Assembly: GCF_000341105.1 (NCBI RefSeq)
Contig: NZ_ANBB01000037.1
Coordinates: forward strand, 124,001 to 188,000
From: Nocardiopsis potens DSM 45234
Lineage (GTDB): Bacteria > Actinomycetota > Actinomycetes > Streptosporangiales > Streptosporangiaceae
Length of the DNA: 64,000 nt
Reading direction: 5' to 3'
Shown here: in pieces, positions 1 to 7,635 of the stretch
Numbering within the stretch: position 1 is the stretch's first letter
Layout: every line of letters starts with the position of its first letter
Program-made: the position numbers and the translations under genes
Notes under the pieces: model-generated
What the model was told of the DNA's origin: nothing
Databases searched by the model: none
Seen by the model: the letters and a program-made list of their open reading frames with translations, nothing else

Positions 1-711
1 CGCGGAGGACCGGCCCGGCCCCAGGTTGACCACGGAGGCGGTGCGCCCCGGGCCGATGAACACGGTGCCCGCGCCCTCGGGGACGTCCGCCGGGACGCGG
101 GGGAGCGGGAACGCCGCCACCGCGTGCCGCAGGTCCACCCGGAAGTCCCGCTCCGGGCCGAAGACGGTCCGGCGGACGCCGGAGTGCAGGCCGTCCGCGC
201 CGACGAGGAGGTCGGCCTGCTCGGACGTGCCGTCGTCGAGCGCGACCCGGACCCGGTCGGCGTCCTGCTCGACGGCCCGCACGGTGGTGCCGAAGCGGAT
301 CGCGGCGTGCTCCCGCACCGCCCGGTAGAGAGCGGACTCCAGGTCGCCGCGGAAGACCGTGAGCGCCCGGTCGCCGAGCGCGGCCTGCGCGAGCGCGGCC
401 GGGACGGTGAACTTCGGCCGCCCGTCCGCCCTGACCATGACCGTGGTGAACAGGCCGAGGTCCCGGGGGGCCAGCGCGGGCAGCAGCCCCAGGCGCTCCG
501 CGGCGGCGTGGCCGGGGCCGACCAGGTTGATCATGTAGCCGCCGCTGCGGCGGGCCGGGGCGCGCTCGACCACGAGCACCTCCCACCCCGCGTGGTGCAG
601 CCGGAGCGCGGTGGCCAGGCCGGCGATGCCGGCCCCGGAGACGACCGCCCGTCCGGCCCGCGCTCCTCCGCCCGAACCCCGGGCGCGCCGCCCGCCGCCG
701 ATGTCCGCCAT
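1..711 (-). CDS. FAD-dependent monooxygenase, N-terminal part
   Basis: Partial gene: 237 codons read from an ATG at 711 and the rest lies beyond the window edge. It is a class A flavoprotein hydroxylase-like oxidoreductase expected to hydroxylate or epoxidise a small aromatic or polyketide-like substrate with NAD(P)H and O2. Seen: the Rossmann GxGxxG motif SGAGIAG at residues 25-31, the ribose-binding acidic residue at the end of strand 2 (VLVVERAP, Glu49), and the DG motif GADGLHSGVR at 171-180 that contacts FAD and NAD(P)H. A GGAGG ribosome site lies 7 nt upstream. The first 20 residues are Gly/Arg-rich and probably disordered. It is divergent from a TetR gene, with a strong operator between them, so TetR repression is likely. 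The substrate cannot be told. Confidence 0.9.
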   Translation of the reverse strand, partial: MADIGGGRRARGSGGGARAGRAVVSGAGIAGLATALRLHHAGWEVLVVERAPARRSGGYMINLVGPGHAAAERLGLLPALAPRDLGLFTTVMVRADGRPKFTVPAALAQAALGDRALTVFRGDLESALYRAVREHAAIRFGTTVRAVEQDADRVRVALDDGTSEQADLLVGADGLHSGVRRTVFGPERDFRVDLRHAVAAFPLPRVPADVPEGAGTVFIGPGRTASVVNLGPGRSSA

Positions 712-762
712 CGCTGCCTCCACCATCTCCGAGCCGGGTACGAACGGTTGCCCACGCCAAGT

Positions 763-778
763 ATGAACACATGTTCAT
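763..778. promoter_or_regulatory. TetR-type operator between monooxygenase and tetR
   Basis: Perfect inverted repeat ATGAACA-ca-TGTTCAT (7-bp arms, 2-bp spacer), clearly AT-richer than its surroundings. It lies 52 bp upstream of the monooxygenase ATG (711) and 56 bp upstream of the TetR ATG (834). Position and shape fit a TetR dimer site controlling both divergent genes. Binding by the adjacent regulator is inferred. Confidence 0.75.
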
Positions 779-820
779 TCTGGGGGCAAGTCGCCGGAAG
801 CGCCCCGCGCACCGGGCGCA

Positions 821-826
821 TAGACT
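821..826 (+). promoter_or_regulatory. -10 box of a probable leaderless tetR transcript
   Basis: TAGACT matches the actinobacterial TAnnnT -10 pattern and ends 7 nt before the ATG at 834, so transcription should start at or next to the start codon. No convincing -35 is seen. This is the main reason for choosing 834 rather than the in-frame ATG at 771, which overlaps the operator. Confidence 0.5.
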
Positions 827-833
827 GGTCGGC

Positions 834-1436
834 ATGCCAAGGGGCGTCGCCATTCCGGAGGTCCGGCAGCACCTGTTCGCCGCCGCCGAGCGGGTGATCG
901 TCCGAGACGGACCCGCCAGGCTCAGCGGCCGGTCCGTCACCGCCGAGGCCGGGGTCGCGATCGGGCTGCTGCACCGGCACTTCGCCGACTTCGACGCGTT
1001 CCTCGCCGACTACGCCGTCGACCGCGCGTTCCTGATCTCCGCCGAGGCGGCCGCACTGCCGGACCGGGCCGGCTCGGGCACCGTCGCCGGCAACCTCCGC
1101 GACGCGCTGCTCGCCACCCCGCCGACCGCCCTGCTGGCACCGGTGCGGCTGCTCGCCTCGCGCCCGGAGCTGGCCGAGCGGGTCCGCGCGATCCTCGGCG
1201 AGCGGACGGCCGGCCTCGACGCGATCGAGAGCGCCGCCGCCGCCTACCTCGCGGAAGAGCAGCGCCTCGGCCGCCTGACCCCCTCGGCGGACCCCGGCGC
1301 ACTGGCCCTCGCACTCGTCGGCGTCCTGCACCACCTCGTCCTCACCACCGGGGACGAGACCGCCGTCCGCACCCGCATCCGGCACACCGCCACCGCACTG
1401 GCCGACGGCTTCACCGCCCCCGCCCCGCACCACTAG
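834..1436 (+). CDS. TetR family transcriptional regulator
   Basis: 200-residue TetR-type repressor. The N-terminal 50 residues form the helix-turn-helix region (RLSGRSVTAEAGVAIGLLHR, then HF near residue 44, in place of the usual KxxLYxHF); the remainder is the helical ligand-binding and dimer domain. Length is typical. It is divergent from the FAD monooxygenase at 1-711, a standard arrangement in which the regulator represses the oxidoreductase and itself until a ligand binds. The operator at 763-778 supports this. The ligand is unknown. An in-frame ATG at 771 would add 21 basic residues and place the operator inside the coding sequence, so 834 is preferred. Confidence 0.9.
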   Translation: MPRGVAIPEVRQHLFAAAERVIVRDGPARLSGRSVTAEAGVAIGLLHRHFADFDAFLADYAVDRAFLISAEAAALPDRAGSGTVAGNLRDALLATPPTALLAPVRLLASRPELAERVRAILGERTAGLDAIESAAAAYLAEEQRLGRLTPSADPGALALALVGVLHHLVLTTGDETAVRTRIRHTATALADGFTAPAPHH

Positions 1437-1477
1437 CCGGAGGAGAGGCGCCGCACACCCGGACCCGGGCGAACGAT

Positions 1478-1507
1478 TTCCCGTCGACTCCGCGGGTGCG
1501 CTAAAGT
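1478..1507 (+). promoter_or_regulatory. Probable promoter of tRNA-Val
   Basis: A -10 box TAAAGT (1502-1507) lies 14 nt before the mature tRNA 5' end, with a weak -35 candidate TTCCCG (1478-1483) at 18-bp spacing. Good -10, poor -35. Confidence 0.45.
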
Positions 1508-1520
1508 CGGTGTGCAGCAA

Positions 1521-1592
1521 GGGCGATTGGCGCAGCGGTAGCGCGCTTCGTTCACACCGAAGAGGTCACTGGTTCGAACCCAGTATCGCCCA
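1521..1592 (+). tRNA. tRNA-Val (anticodon CAC)
   Basis: Full cloverleaf by eye: 7-bp acceptor GGGCGAT/ATCGCCC, a D arm with GCGC/GCGC, a 5-bp anticodon stem CTTCG/CGAAG enclosing TTCACAC (anticodon CAC, reading GTG), and a T arm ACTGG-TTCGAAC-CCAGT. The discriminator base is A1592. CCA is not encoded. A strong intrinsic terminator follows 11 nt later. tRNA 3' ends are common integration sites, but I see no second copy of the 3' end downstream that would mark an integrated element. Confidence 0.96.
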
Positions 1593-1602
1593 CATCGAAG
1601 AG

Positions 1603-1640
1603 AGCCCCACGGCCTGTATGGACAGGACGTGGGGCTTTTT
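1603..1640 (+). terminator. Intrinsic terminator of tRNA-Val
   Basis: 9-bp stem AGCCCCACG (1603-1611) / CGTGGGGCT (1628-1636), 16-nt loop, then a T tract ending at 1640. Confidence 0.85.
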
Positions 1641-1813
1641 CGTGTCTCGGGGCACCGCGGCCTCCTGCGGGAAGCGGCGCCGGACATCCCACCGAGGGCC
1701 CGGCGGGGCGGGCGATGCCGGTGGAGGTCGCCGGTTCCGGCCGGGACCGGAGCGCTTCACCGGGCGGAAACGCGGGGACGGGAAGCGGAGAGCCGCGGTG
1801 GGAGGGCGGGCGG

Positions 1814-3715
1814 ATGCACGACGGTGAGAGCGGCGCGGCGCGCAACACGATCGGCGGTGACGTCGGCAGCGCGTTGCAGGCCGGGAGCATCATCGCCGGA
1901 AGGATCAGCGTCGGCGCACCGGAACCGGGGCCGGTGCCCGGCTGGGTGCGGGGTTCGCCGCGAGTCGCCGAGGCCGATCCGCTGGTGCTGGGGGTGAAGC
2001 GGGCCCGCTCGGCGAAGGGCGCCTCCCCGGTGCCCGAGTACGTCCCGCGAGACATCGACGCGCGGGTGCGCGCGCTTCTGGCGGGCATCGCGGCGAAGGG
2101 CGGCGGGCTCCTCCTGCTCCGCGGGGCGTCCACGGCGGGCAAGAGCCGCTGCCTGTTCGAAGCGGTCGCCGGACTGCTTCCCGAGTACCGCATCATCGCT
2201 CCTCCGGTCGGCGAGGAACTGGACGATCTGCCGGAGCACCTCGACCACGCCTTCCCCGGGGAGGGGCGGCTGCTCTGGCTGGACGGCATGGACCGCTACC
2301 TCGGTCCGCGCAGGCTCACCGCCGAGCTGGTCGCGCGCCTCGGACGGGCGCGGGTGCCGGTGGTGGCCACCGTCCAGGAGCAGGCGGTGGACCTGCTCGG
2401 TATCGGCGCCGGGTACGAGGTGCTGAACCTGGCCGAGCAGGTCACCCTGGCCCGGGTCTGGTCGGAGGATGAGCTCGGGCGGGCCGAGGACGCCGGTGAT
2501 GATCGGCTGGTCGAAGCGGTTCGGGGACGAGGGCCGCACGGGATCGCGGAGTACCTGGCCGCAGCCCCCGTGCTGGACGCGGAGTGGCGGGGCGCCTGGC
2601 GGAGCACCGGCGAAGGCGGGCACCCGGGCGGGCACGCCTTGGTGGCCGCAGCGGCCGACCTGGCCGCGGCCGGCGTCGCCTCCGCGATCCCCGTCACCGA
2701 GTTGAGCGAGCTCTACCGCGAGTACCTGCGCGGCGGGGCGGCGCTCCGGCCGGAGCCGTTCGAAGAGGCGCTGGAGTGGGCGCTGCGCCACCGCTGCGGA
2801 GTGGCCGGTCTGCTCGTCCCGGAAGACCTGGAAGAGGAGTACGTCCGGCCGTTCGACTACCTGGTGGACGTCGGCCGGGCCCGCCGGGCACCGGAACCGC
2901 TCTTCCGCACCGCACTCCGCTTGGCCGTCACTGATCAGGAGCGGTCGATGGTCGGCCACATCGCCTTTCTGGCCGGCCACAGGGATGCTGCCGAGAGGGC
3001 GTGGGACTCGGTTCGCAGCGCATTCCATGTCTACATTGATGGATCAATTCTTTTTGAGTATGGGCACAAGGAGGCTGCGGAGAGGAGGTGGAGCTCGATA
3101 TCGGAAGGTCATGAGGAGCTTTTTAGGTTGTCTATGGTCGCTCCGCTCATGGAGGCCGAGGGTCGTTCTGCCCTCTCTCGAAAATGGGTTGAGATGGCCA
3201 AAGGAAACAAGGAGGCCGTATATGCTTATATTTTTGGCCTCTTGTTTTTGGAGAGAGAGGGTAGGGAGGTGGACGTCGATGGGGCGATAGAAAGAGTGGT
3301 TGGCGGACTTTCTGGTGGGGGTGTCTCGCTTTTGTGTGTTCTTCTGGTGAGCCATGGTGAATTGGGGAGGGCTGATCGCGTCATCTCTTCTGGTGTAGCC
3401 GACTCTAGCGCAATGGTCACGTCTGGAATATTTGTTGGACTCGGGAGAGGCTTTTATGGTGAAAAATGGATCAGAAGAGCGATCTATAGAGAACCTGAGA
3501 ATGTTGAATTTATGTACGTCTTGGCTTGGTTGTTGAGTGGGTGGGGGAGGGGGAATGAGGCGGATATTTGGCTGCGCAGAGGGAGCGATGCAGGAGATTC
3601 TCGAGCTGCTGAAATGCTGGGGAAATCTCATGAAGAGAGAAGAGGGATGTTCGACCTGGGGGTATGGGAGGATTTTTATGAGTCGGTTTGTTGGTCGCTC
3701 GGGAGAGGTGATTGA
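1814..3715 (+). CDS. STAND/NLR-like P-loop NTPase with helical-repeat C-terminus; last third compositionally foreign
   Basis: 633 residues from ATG 1814 (an in-frame start at 1715 reads through Gly/Arg-rich sequence). The N-terminus has a Gly-rich stretch (NTIGGDVGSALQAGSIIAGR, residues 12-31) of the kind that precedes NTPase modules in actinomycete signalling and defence-like proteins. Walker A GASTAGKS is at 104-111 and Walker B LLWLDGMD at 153-160. From about residue 390 the protein looks like a TPR/Sel1-type helical solenoid, with repeated Ala-rich helix pairs such as GHRDAAERAW and GHKEAAERRW. Odd: from about nt 3010 (residue 400) the DNA turns AT-rich, with rare codons (ATA, TTT, AGA), while the reading frame stays open to TGA 3713-3715. 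I infer a recombined or imported sensor domain on a host-like NTPase. A role in phage or other conflict defence is plausible but unproven. Confidence 0.8.
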   Translation: MHDGESGAARNTIGGDVGSALQAGSIIAGRISVGAPEPGPVPGWVRGSPRVAEADPLVLGVKRARSAKGASPVPEYVPRDIDARVRALLAGIAAKGGGLLLLRGASTAGKSRCLFEAVAGLLPEYRIIAPPVGEELDDLPEHLDHAFPGEGRLLWLDGMDRYLGPRRLTAELVARLGRARVPVVATVQEQAVDLLGIGAGYEVLNLAEQVTLARVWSEDELGRAEDAGDDRLVEAVRGRGPHGIAEYLAAAPVLDAEWRGAWRSTGEGGHPGGHALVAAAADLAAAGVASAIPVTELSELYREYLRGGAALRPEPFEEALEWALRHRCGVAGLLVPEDLEEEYVRPFDYLVDVGRARRAPEPLFRTALRLAVTDQERSMVGHIAFLAGHRDAAERAWDSVRSAFHVYIDGSILFEYGHKEAAERRWSSISEGHEELFRLSMVAPLMEAEGRSALSRKWVEMAKGNKEAVYAYIFGLLFLEREGREVDVDGAIERVVGGLSGGGVSLLCVLLVSHGELGRADRVISSGVADSSAMVTSGIFVGLGRGFYGEKWIRRAIYREPENVEFMYVLAWLLSGWGRGNEADIWLRRGSDAGDSRAAEMLGKSHEERRGMFDLGVWEDFYESVCWSLGRGD

Positions 3716-3738
3716 ACCTCTCTGAGGCTGCCTTTGTG

Positions 3739-4290
3739 TTATCTCCTGCGGCGATGGGCCGCGACGCGGGTGCGGGTGGCGCAGCGGGGGGAGCAGAACC
3801 GGCGCGGGGCGGCGCCGGAGGCGAGGAAGACGCGGGGGCAGCCGGGGGCGGCGCAGCGGCCGCCGGGGAGGCGCTGGCGGTCCGCGATGAGCTGGGCGAT
3901 GGCCAGGGCGCCCGAGGTGAGCAGCCAGTCGGCCCAGGGGGCGTCGTCCCGGGCGTCGATGTGCAGGTGCCAGTGGGCGGTGCCGTGGTGGTCGGTGAGC
4001 CGGGGCGGGTGGGCCGCCTCGGCGAGCAGGGCGTTGACCCGGCGGGAGGCCTCGGCGAGGTCGTCGGCGAGCAGGGCGGTGCGCAGCCGGCGGGCCGCAT
4101 CGGCCAGCGCGGGGAGGTCGGCGGGGGCGAGGTCGAGCGGGTCGGTCTCGCCGTGCGCGCGCAGCGTCTCGGCCACCGCCTCCAGTGGCGGTTCCTCCGC
4201 TCCGGCGAGCAGGTTGACCAGGTCGGCGGTGCGCTCGGCGACCGCACGCACGGAGCGGCCGGCGAGCAGGCCGGTGACGCCGTCGGGCAT
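3739..4290 (-). CDS. CGNR zinc-finger domain protein
   Basis: 183 residues. The N-terminal two thirds resemble the ABATE/stress-induced-regulator fold that usually precedes the CGNR finger. The C-terminus holds the finger: C-x4-C within RCAAPGCPRVFL, then FCSPRCATRTRVAAHRRR. The four cysteines and following Arg/His-rich tail are the family hallmark. CGNR proteins are presumed DNA-binding regulators. It starts at ATG 4290, with GGGGGA 4-5 nt upstream, and ends 23 bp after the STAND-like gene, converging on it. Only 79 bp separate it from the divergent MFS gene, so control of that transporter is a reasonable inference. Confidence 0.85.
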   Translation of the reverse strand: MPDGVTGLLAGRSVRAVAERTADLVNLLAGAEEPPLEAVAETLRAHGETDPLDLAPADLPALADAARRLRTALLADDLAEASRRVNALLAEAAHPPRLTDHHGTAHWHLHIDARDDAPWADWLLTSGALAIAQLIADRQRLPGGRCAAPGCPRVFLASGAAPRRFCSPRCATRTRVAAHRRRR

Positions 4291-4355
4291 GGATCCCCCG
4301 TTCGGTCAGGGGCGGGCGGATGTAACGCAGTCTAGGCGTACCACCGTTACCGCCG

Positions 4356-4361
4356 TAGCGT
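4356..4361 (+). promoter_or_regulatory. -10 box of the MFS gene
   Basis: TAGCGT ends 8 nt before ATG 4370 and suggests a leaderless transcript. On the other strand TAGACT (4334-4329) is a candidate -10 for the divergent CGNR gene. Both rest on the -10 pattern alone. Confidence 0.4.
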
Positions 4362-4369
4362 CGCCGGTC

Positions 4370-5860
4370 ATGGAAAGACCTGATGCGGGGAGACCGGGCG
4401 CGGAGGGGCGCGGCGGGCGGCGTACCGGTCTGGGCGGCTACCTGGCCGGGGCGGGGGCGGCGCGGATCGGCGAGGAGATGGCCAAGCCCGCGCTGGTGCT
4501 GGCCGGGCTGGCGGTCACCGGGTCGGCGGCCGCGGCCTCGGCGCTGCCGGCCGGGCTGGCCGTCGCCGCGGTGGTCGGCGGGCCGCTGGTGGGGGCGGTC
4601 CTGGACCGCGGCCGCCGGCCGGGCCGCGCGCTGGCCGGGATGCTCGCCGGGTACGCGGCCGGCATCGGGGCGGTCGCGCTGCTACTGGGGCGGGCCCCGC
4701 TCGCGGCGGCCGCCGCGGTGGCGGTCGGCGCGGGACTGCTCGGCCCGGCGGTGGCCGGCGGGTGGAGCTCCCGGCTGGGGCGGGCGGTCGGAGCGGCCCG
4801 CCTCGCCCGGGCGAGCGCCCTGGACGCGATGACCTTCGGGGTCGCGGGCCTGGTCGGTCCCGCCCTGGTCGGCCTGGCCGCCGAGGCGGCCGGGACGGGC
4901 GCGGCGGTGGCACTGGCGGTACTGCTGCTGGCCGCAGCGGTGCCGTTCGCCTGGTCCCTGCCGGACGGAAAGGGGCCGCCGCCCTGCGGTACGGGACAGG
5001 GGTGCCGCCCGGCCGGCCACGGGGGCCGGGACGGGGGCGACGCGCGCCCGGGCGGGCCTCCGGGAGGCTCCGGTGGCGGGAGCGGTGCGCGGCAGGGCGG
5101 GGCCGCAGGCCGTTCCGGTGGCGGAGGGGGTGCGCGGCAGGGGCGGTCTTCGGCCGGCACCGGAGGCGGGGTGCGGCGGGGGGCGGTCCCGGGTGGAGGC
5201 GGCGTGGAGCGCCCGGCGCCGGTCGGGCCGCTCGCGGGGGCGGTCGCGCTCTTCCGCGGCCGGGAGCCGGCCCGGGCGACCGCGGCGACCACGCTCTCCG
5301 CCGCTCAGGACGGAATGCTGGTGGTGTGCTGGCCGCTGCTGGGCGCGGCCCTGCTCGGCGGGGCCGAGCGGGGAGCGCTGATGATGGCGCTCTCCGCGGC
5401 GGCGTCGCTGGCGGCCAACATGGTCCTGGCCCGCCGGCCGCCCCCGGTGCGGCCCGGCACCGTGCTCTGGGCGAGCAGCGCGCTGCTGGCCTGCGCGGTG
5501 CTCCTGGCCGCGTCGGCGACCGGCGGGTGGCCGCTGGCGGGGGCGGCGCTGCTGATCGGCATCGCCCAGGGGCCGCAGCTGACCGCGCTGTTCCGGGTCC
5601 GGCACCGGGCCTCCGACGAGCGGGTTCGGGGGAGCGTCTTCACCACCGGCGCCAGCCTGAAGATCACCGCGTTCGCCGCCGGGGCGGCGCTGGCCGGGCC
5701 GCTGGCCGCCCGCTCCCTCACCGGGGCGCTGCTCGCCGCGGCCTTCCTGGAGCTGCTGGCGCTGGCGGTGTTCGCGCTGATCACTCTGGTGGTTCCGGAC
5801 CGGGCGGCAGGGGCGGGAAGGGGGCCGGGCCGGCCGCGGCCGCCTCTTTCCCGGGGTTGA
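4370..5860 (+). CDS. MFS-type transporter with Gly-rich central loop
   Basis: 496-residue multi-pass membrane protein, very Ala/Leu/Gly-rich, with about 12 predicted hydrophobic segments in two blocks (roughly residues 25-205 and 315-480). The blocks are separated by a long cytoplasmic loop, about 90 residues, containing degenerate GGSGGGSGARQGG-type repeats. Overall it is an MFS exporter-like protein. The loop is far longer and more Gly-rich than the usual MFS linker and is encoded by repetitive DNA (about 5050-5200), so its length may vary between strains. Substrate unknown. ATG 4370 is chosen because the ORF upstream is GC-rich shadow and a -10 lies just before it. Confidence 0.8.
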   Translation: MERPDAGRPGAEGRGGRRTGLGGYLAGAGAARIGEEMAKPALVLAGLAVTGSAAAASALPAGLAVAAVVGGPLVGAVLDRGRRPGRALAGMLAGYAAGIGAVALLLGRAPLAAAAAVAVGAGLLGPAVAGGWSSRLGRAVGAARLARASALDAMTFGVAGLVGPALVGLAAEAAGTGAAVALAVLLLAAAVPFAWSLPDGKGPPPCGTGQGCRPAGHGGRDGGDARPGGPPGGSGGGSGARQGGAAGRSGGGGGARQGRSSAGTGGGVRRGAVPGGGGVERPAPVGPLAGAVALFRGREPARATAATTLSAAQDGMLVVCWPLLGAALLGGAERGALMMALSAAASLAANMVLARRPPPVRPGTVLWASSALLACAVLLAASATGGWPLAGAALLIGIAQGPQLTALFRVRHRASDERVRGSVFTTGASLKITAFAAGAALAGPLAARSLTGALLAAAFLELLALAVFALITLVVPDRAAGAGRGPGRPRPPLSRG

Positions 5861-5892
5861 GGCACTCCGCGGCCCGGCGGGGGGAGTCGGGG

Positions 5893-6672
5893 TCAGCCGA
5901 GCCAGATCGGGCCGAGGAGGAAGGCCAGGCCCAGCGGTGCGGGGACGAGTCCGATGGCGAGGAAGACGAACAGGCCGGTGCCGAGGGTGAGGACCGAGAC
6001 GGGGGAGCGGTCGTCGACCCAGGCGGTCACCGGCCGGCCGGTGCCGAGGGAGGAGGCGTAGGAGGCCGGGCTCCACGCGCGGCGCACGGCACCGGCGTAC
6101 TCGTACTCCACCTGGGCCTGGGAGGCCGGGGTGTCGTTGAACCGGATGTGCGGGTGGCGCCGGAAGGCGGCGACCCGCCCCCGGACACGGGTGCCGCGGC
6201 GGATCAGGGCGAGCACTCCGGCGAGTTTCCCGGCGGCCAGGAACGGCAGGGCGGAGAAGACCGCGCCCACCAAGCGGAGCGGACTCGCGGCGGGGGAGCC
6301 GGACGGGGCGGTCAGAGCGTGCGCGCCCAGGGCGAGCAGCAGCACGCCGTAGGCGAGGAGACCGGCCCAGAGCTCCTCGGCCGGGCGCGGGGCGGCGGCG
6401 TAGCGGCCCGGGGCATGCCGGGACGGGCGCACCATCAGCTCGTCGCCGGGGCGGAGCCAGGGGCCGGCCTCCTCCAGCACGCCCTCGGCGGGCCGGTGCG
6501 GGCCGGTGCCGACGACTTCGGCGCTCTGGTCCTCGGTCACGCGCACCACGGCGACCGGGAGCAGTGAGCGCGCGGTGCGCAGCCGACGCGCGCCCCACAC
6601 CGCCCCGATCGCGGTGAGCACCGCTCCCGCGGCCGACAGCAGCCATCCGGCGTGCAGGTATTCGGGGAACAT
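5893..6672 (-). CDS. DUF3592-type membrane protein
   Basis: 259 residues from ATG 6672, with GAGGAGCG upstream. A hydrophobic N-terminal helix (about residues 8-30), two or three central segments (about 105-160) and a C-terminal pair (about 225-255) enclose soluble stretches such as VRGRVAAFRRHPHIRFNDTP and VEYEYAGAVRRAWSPASYAS, the pattern of DUF3592 proteins. Function unknown. It converges on the MFS gene with a 32-bp gap and is preceded upstream by the repeat-rich non-coding region 6673-7635. Confidence 0.7.
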   Translation of the reverse strand: MFPEYLHAGWLLSAAGAVLTAIGAVWGARRLRTARSLLPVAVVRVTEDQSAEVVGTGPHRPAEGVLEEAGPWLRPGDELMVRPSRHAPGRYAAAPRPAEELWAGLLAYGVLLLALGAHALTAPSGSPAASPLRLVGAVFSALPFLAAGKLAGVLALIRRGTRVRGRVAAFRRHPHIRFNDTPASQAQVEYEYAGAVRRAWSPASYASSLGTGRPVTAWVDDRSPVSVLTLGTGLFVFLAIGLVPAPLGLAFLLGPIWLG

Positions 6673-6911
6673 GGACGCTCCTCGGGGGCGGGGGAGAGGT
6701 GTCGAAGGCTGGGATGCGCCGGTGCCGCGGGCGGTTCCGTGCCTCGGCCCGGAGCGGAGCGCGCGGCGGCCCGGGGCCCGTTCCGCCGGCAGGGAAGGGG
6801 CGGAACCAGGGTACGCAGCGGGCGGCGGGCCGGAGAACGCGCCCCTGGGACGCCGCGGGGAGGAGGCGTGCCCGGGTGTTCGGCCGGACGCGCGTCCGGC
6901 CCCGTACCCAC

Positions 6912-7065
6912 CCTGTTGAGCCCAGGGCCGCTGCTCTTTCCCTCGGTCCCCGGCCCCGCGCCCGCCTTGTTGAGCCCAGGGCCGCTGCTCCCCTCCACCC
7001 CGGCCCCGCGCTCACCTTGTCGAGCCCAGGGCTGTTGCTCTTTCCCTCGGTCCCCGGCCCCACGC
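6912..7065 (+). repeat. Three direct copies of a 50-54 bp non-coding repeat
   Basis: Three tandem units begin with the core GTTGAGCCCAGGGC (third copy GTCGAGCCCAGGGC) at 6915, 6969 and 7019, each followed by a TGCTC pyrimidine tract and CCCCGGCCCC. Periods are 54 and 50 bp, so spacing is not codon-constrained. Degenerate relatives follow in both orientations (see 7081-7228). No convincing gene overlaps them. Confidence 0.75.
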
Positions 7066-7080
7066 GGGATCGCCGGGGCG

Positions 7081-7228
7081 GTGGGCCGGGCAAAAGCAAC
7101 AGGCCGGGGCTCAACACCGTCGTGGTACCGCCGCGATGACGTCGAGCTTCGCGTCGTCGTCTTTGCCCGGCCCACCGGAGGCGGTCCCCTCATCCCCGAG
7201 CGGGAAGGGGTCGGGAAAAGACGACGAC
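7081..7228. repeat. Nested inverted repeats built from the same unit
   Basis: A perfect 14-bp inverted repeat, GTGGGCCGGGCAAA (7081-7094) / TTTGCCCGGCCCAC (7162-7175), bounds a 95-bp near-palindrome centred on GGTACC (7124-7129). Its right arm GTCGTCGTCTTTGCCCGG (7153-7170) pairs again, imperfectly, with CGGGAAAAGACGACGAC (7212-7228). The arms contain reverse copies of the neighbouring direct repeat (for example GGGGCTCAACACC near 7110). The transcript could fold in two alternative ways. Function unknown. Confidence 0.65.
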
Positions 7229-7575
7229 GCTGAGCTCGACGAGGTGGGCGCGGGGGCGGGGAAAGCGGGGCGGTGCGGGCGGGGCCTGTGCGGGGGAGGG
7301 GCCGGCGGAGCGACCGCTTCCCTGATCTTCATCGGACCAGCGGCTCAGGACACGAGAGGCGGTGCGGAAGGAGCGTCCCCGGCTTCCGGTGCCGGGGCGC
7401 CGGTCTCCTCCCGGGGGAGGGGACCGGTCCGGGATCGGTTTCGCGGGCCGTCCGGGGGCGGCCGCGGGCTCGGCGAGGCTCGGGCCGCCTTGCGCGGCAG
7501 GGGATTCCGGTGCGCGGAACGGGCGCCGACTACTGCGTGTAATGCGCAGTTCATCAAGGTGAGACTTGCGCTTCA
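7229..7575. other. Non-coding stretch upstream of the DeoR gene
   Basis: GC-rich sequence between the repeat cluster and the DeoR operator. ORFs here are compositional shadows with no ribosome site or recognisable domain. I see no further site in it. Confidence 0.5.
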
Positions 7576-7622
7576 TGCTCATTTCGGTCATTCTTGCGCG
7601 AGAAACCTGCTTGAAATGAGCA
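7576..7622 (+). promoter_or_regulatory. Candidate DeoR operator
   Basis: Perfect 10-bp inverted repeat TGCTCATTTC (7576-7585) / GAAATGAGCA (7613-7622), 27-bp spacer, ending 13 bp before the DeoR start codon in an unusually AT-rich patch. Related half-sites (CTTCATG, GGTCATTC) lie within it. Position and symmetry suggest autoregulation of the sugar-acid operon. Confidence 0.6.
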
Positions 7623-7635
7623 CGAAGGGGGCGCG

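Noticed and set aside
1593-4370. Integrated mobile element at tRNA-Val
   Set aside because: No integrase, excisionase or duplicated tRNA 3' end found downstream; only the NTPase gene shows foreign composition.
4682-7117. 811-codon open frame on the minus strand over the MFS gene and repeats
   Set aside because: Arg/Pro-rich shadow translation without any domain; crosses the repeat cluster.
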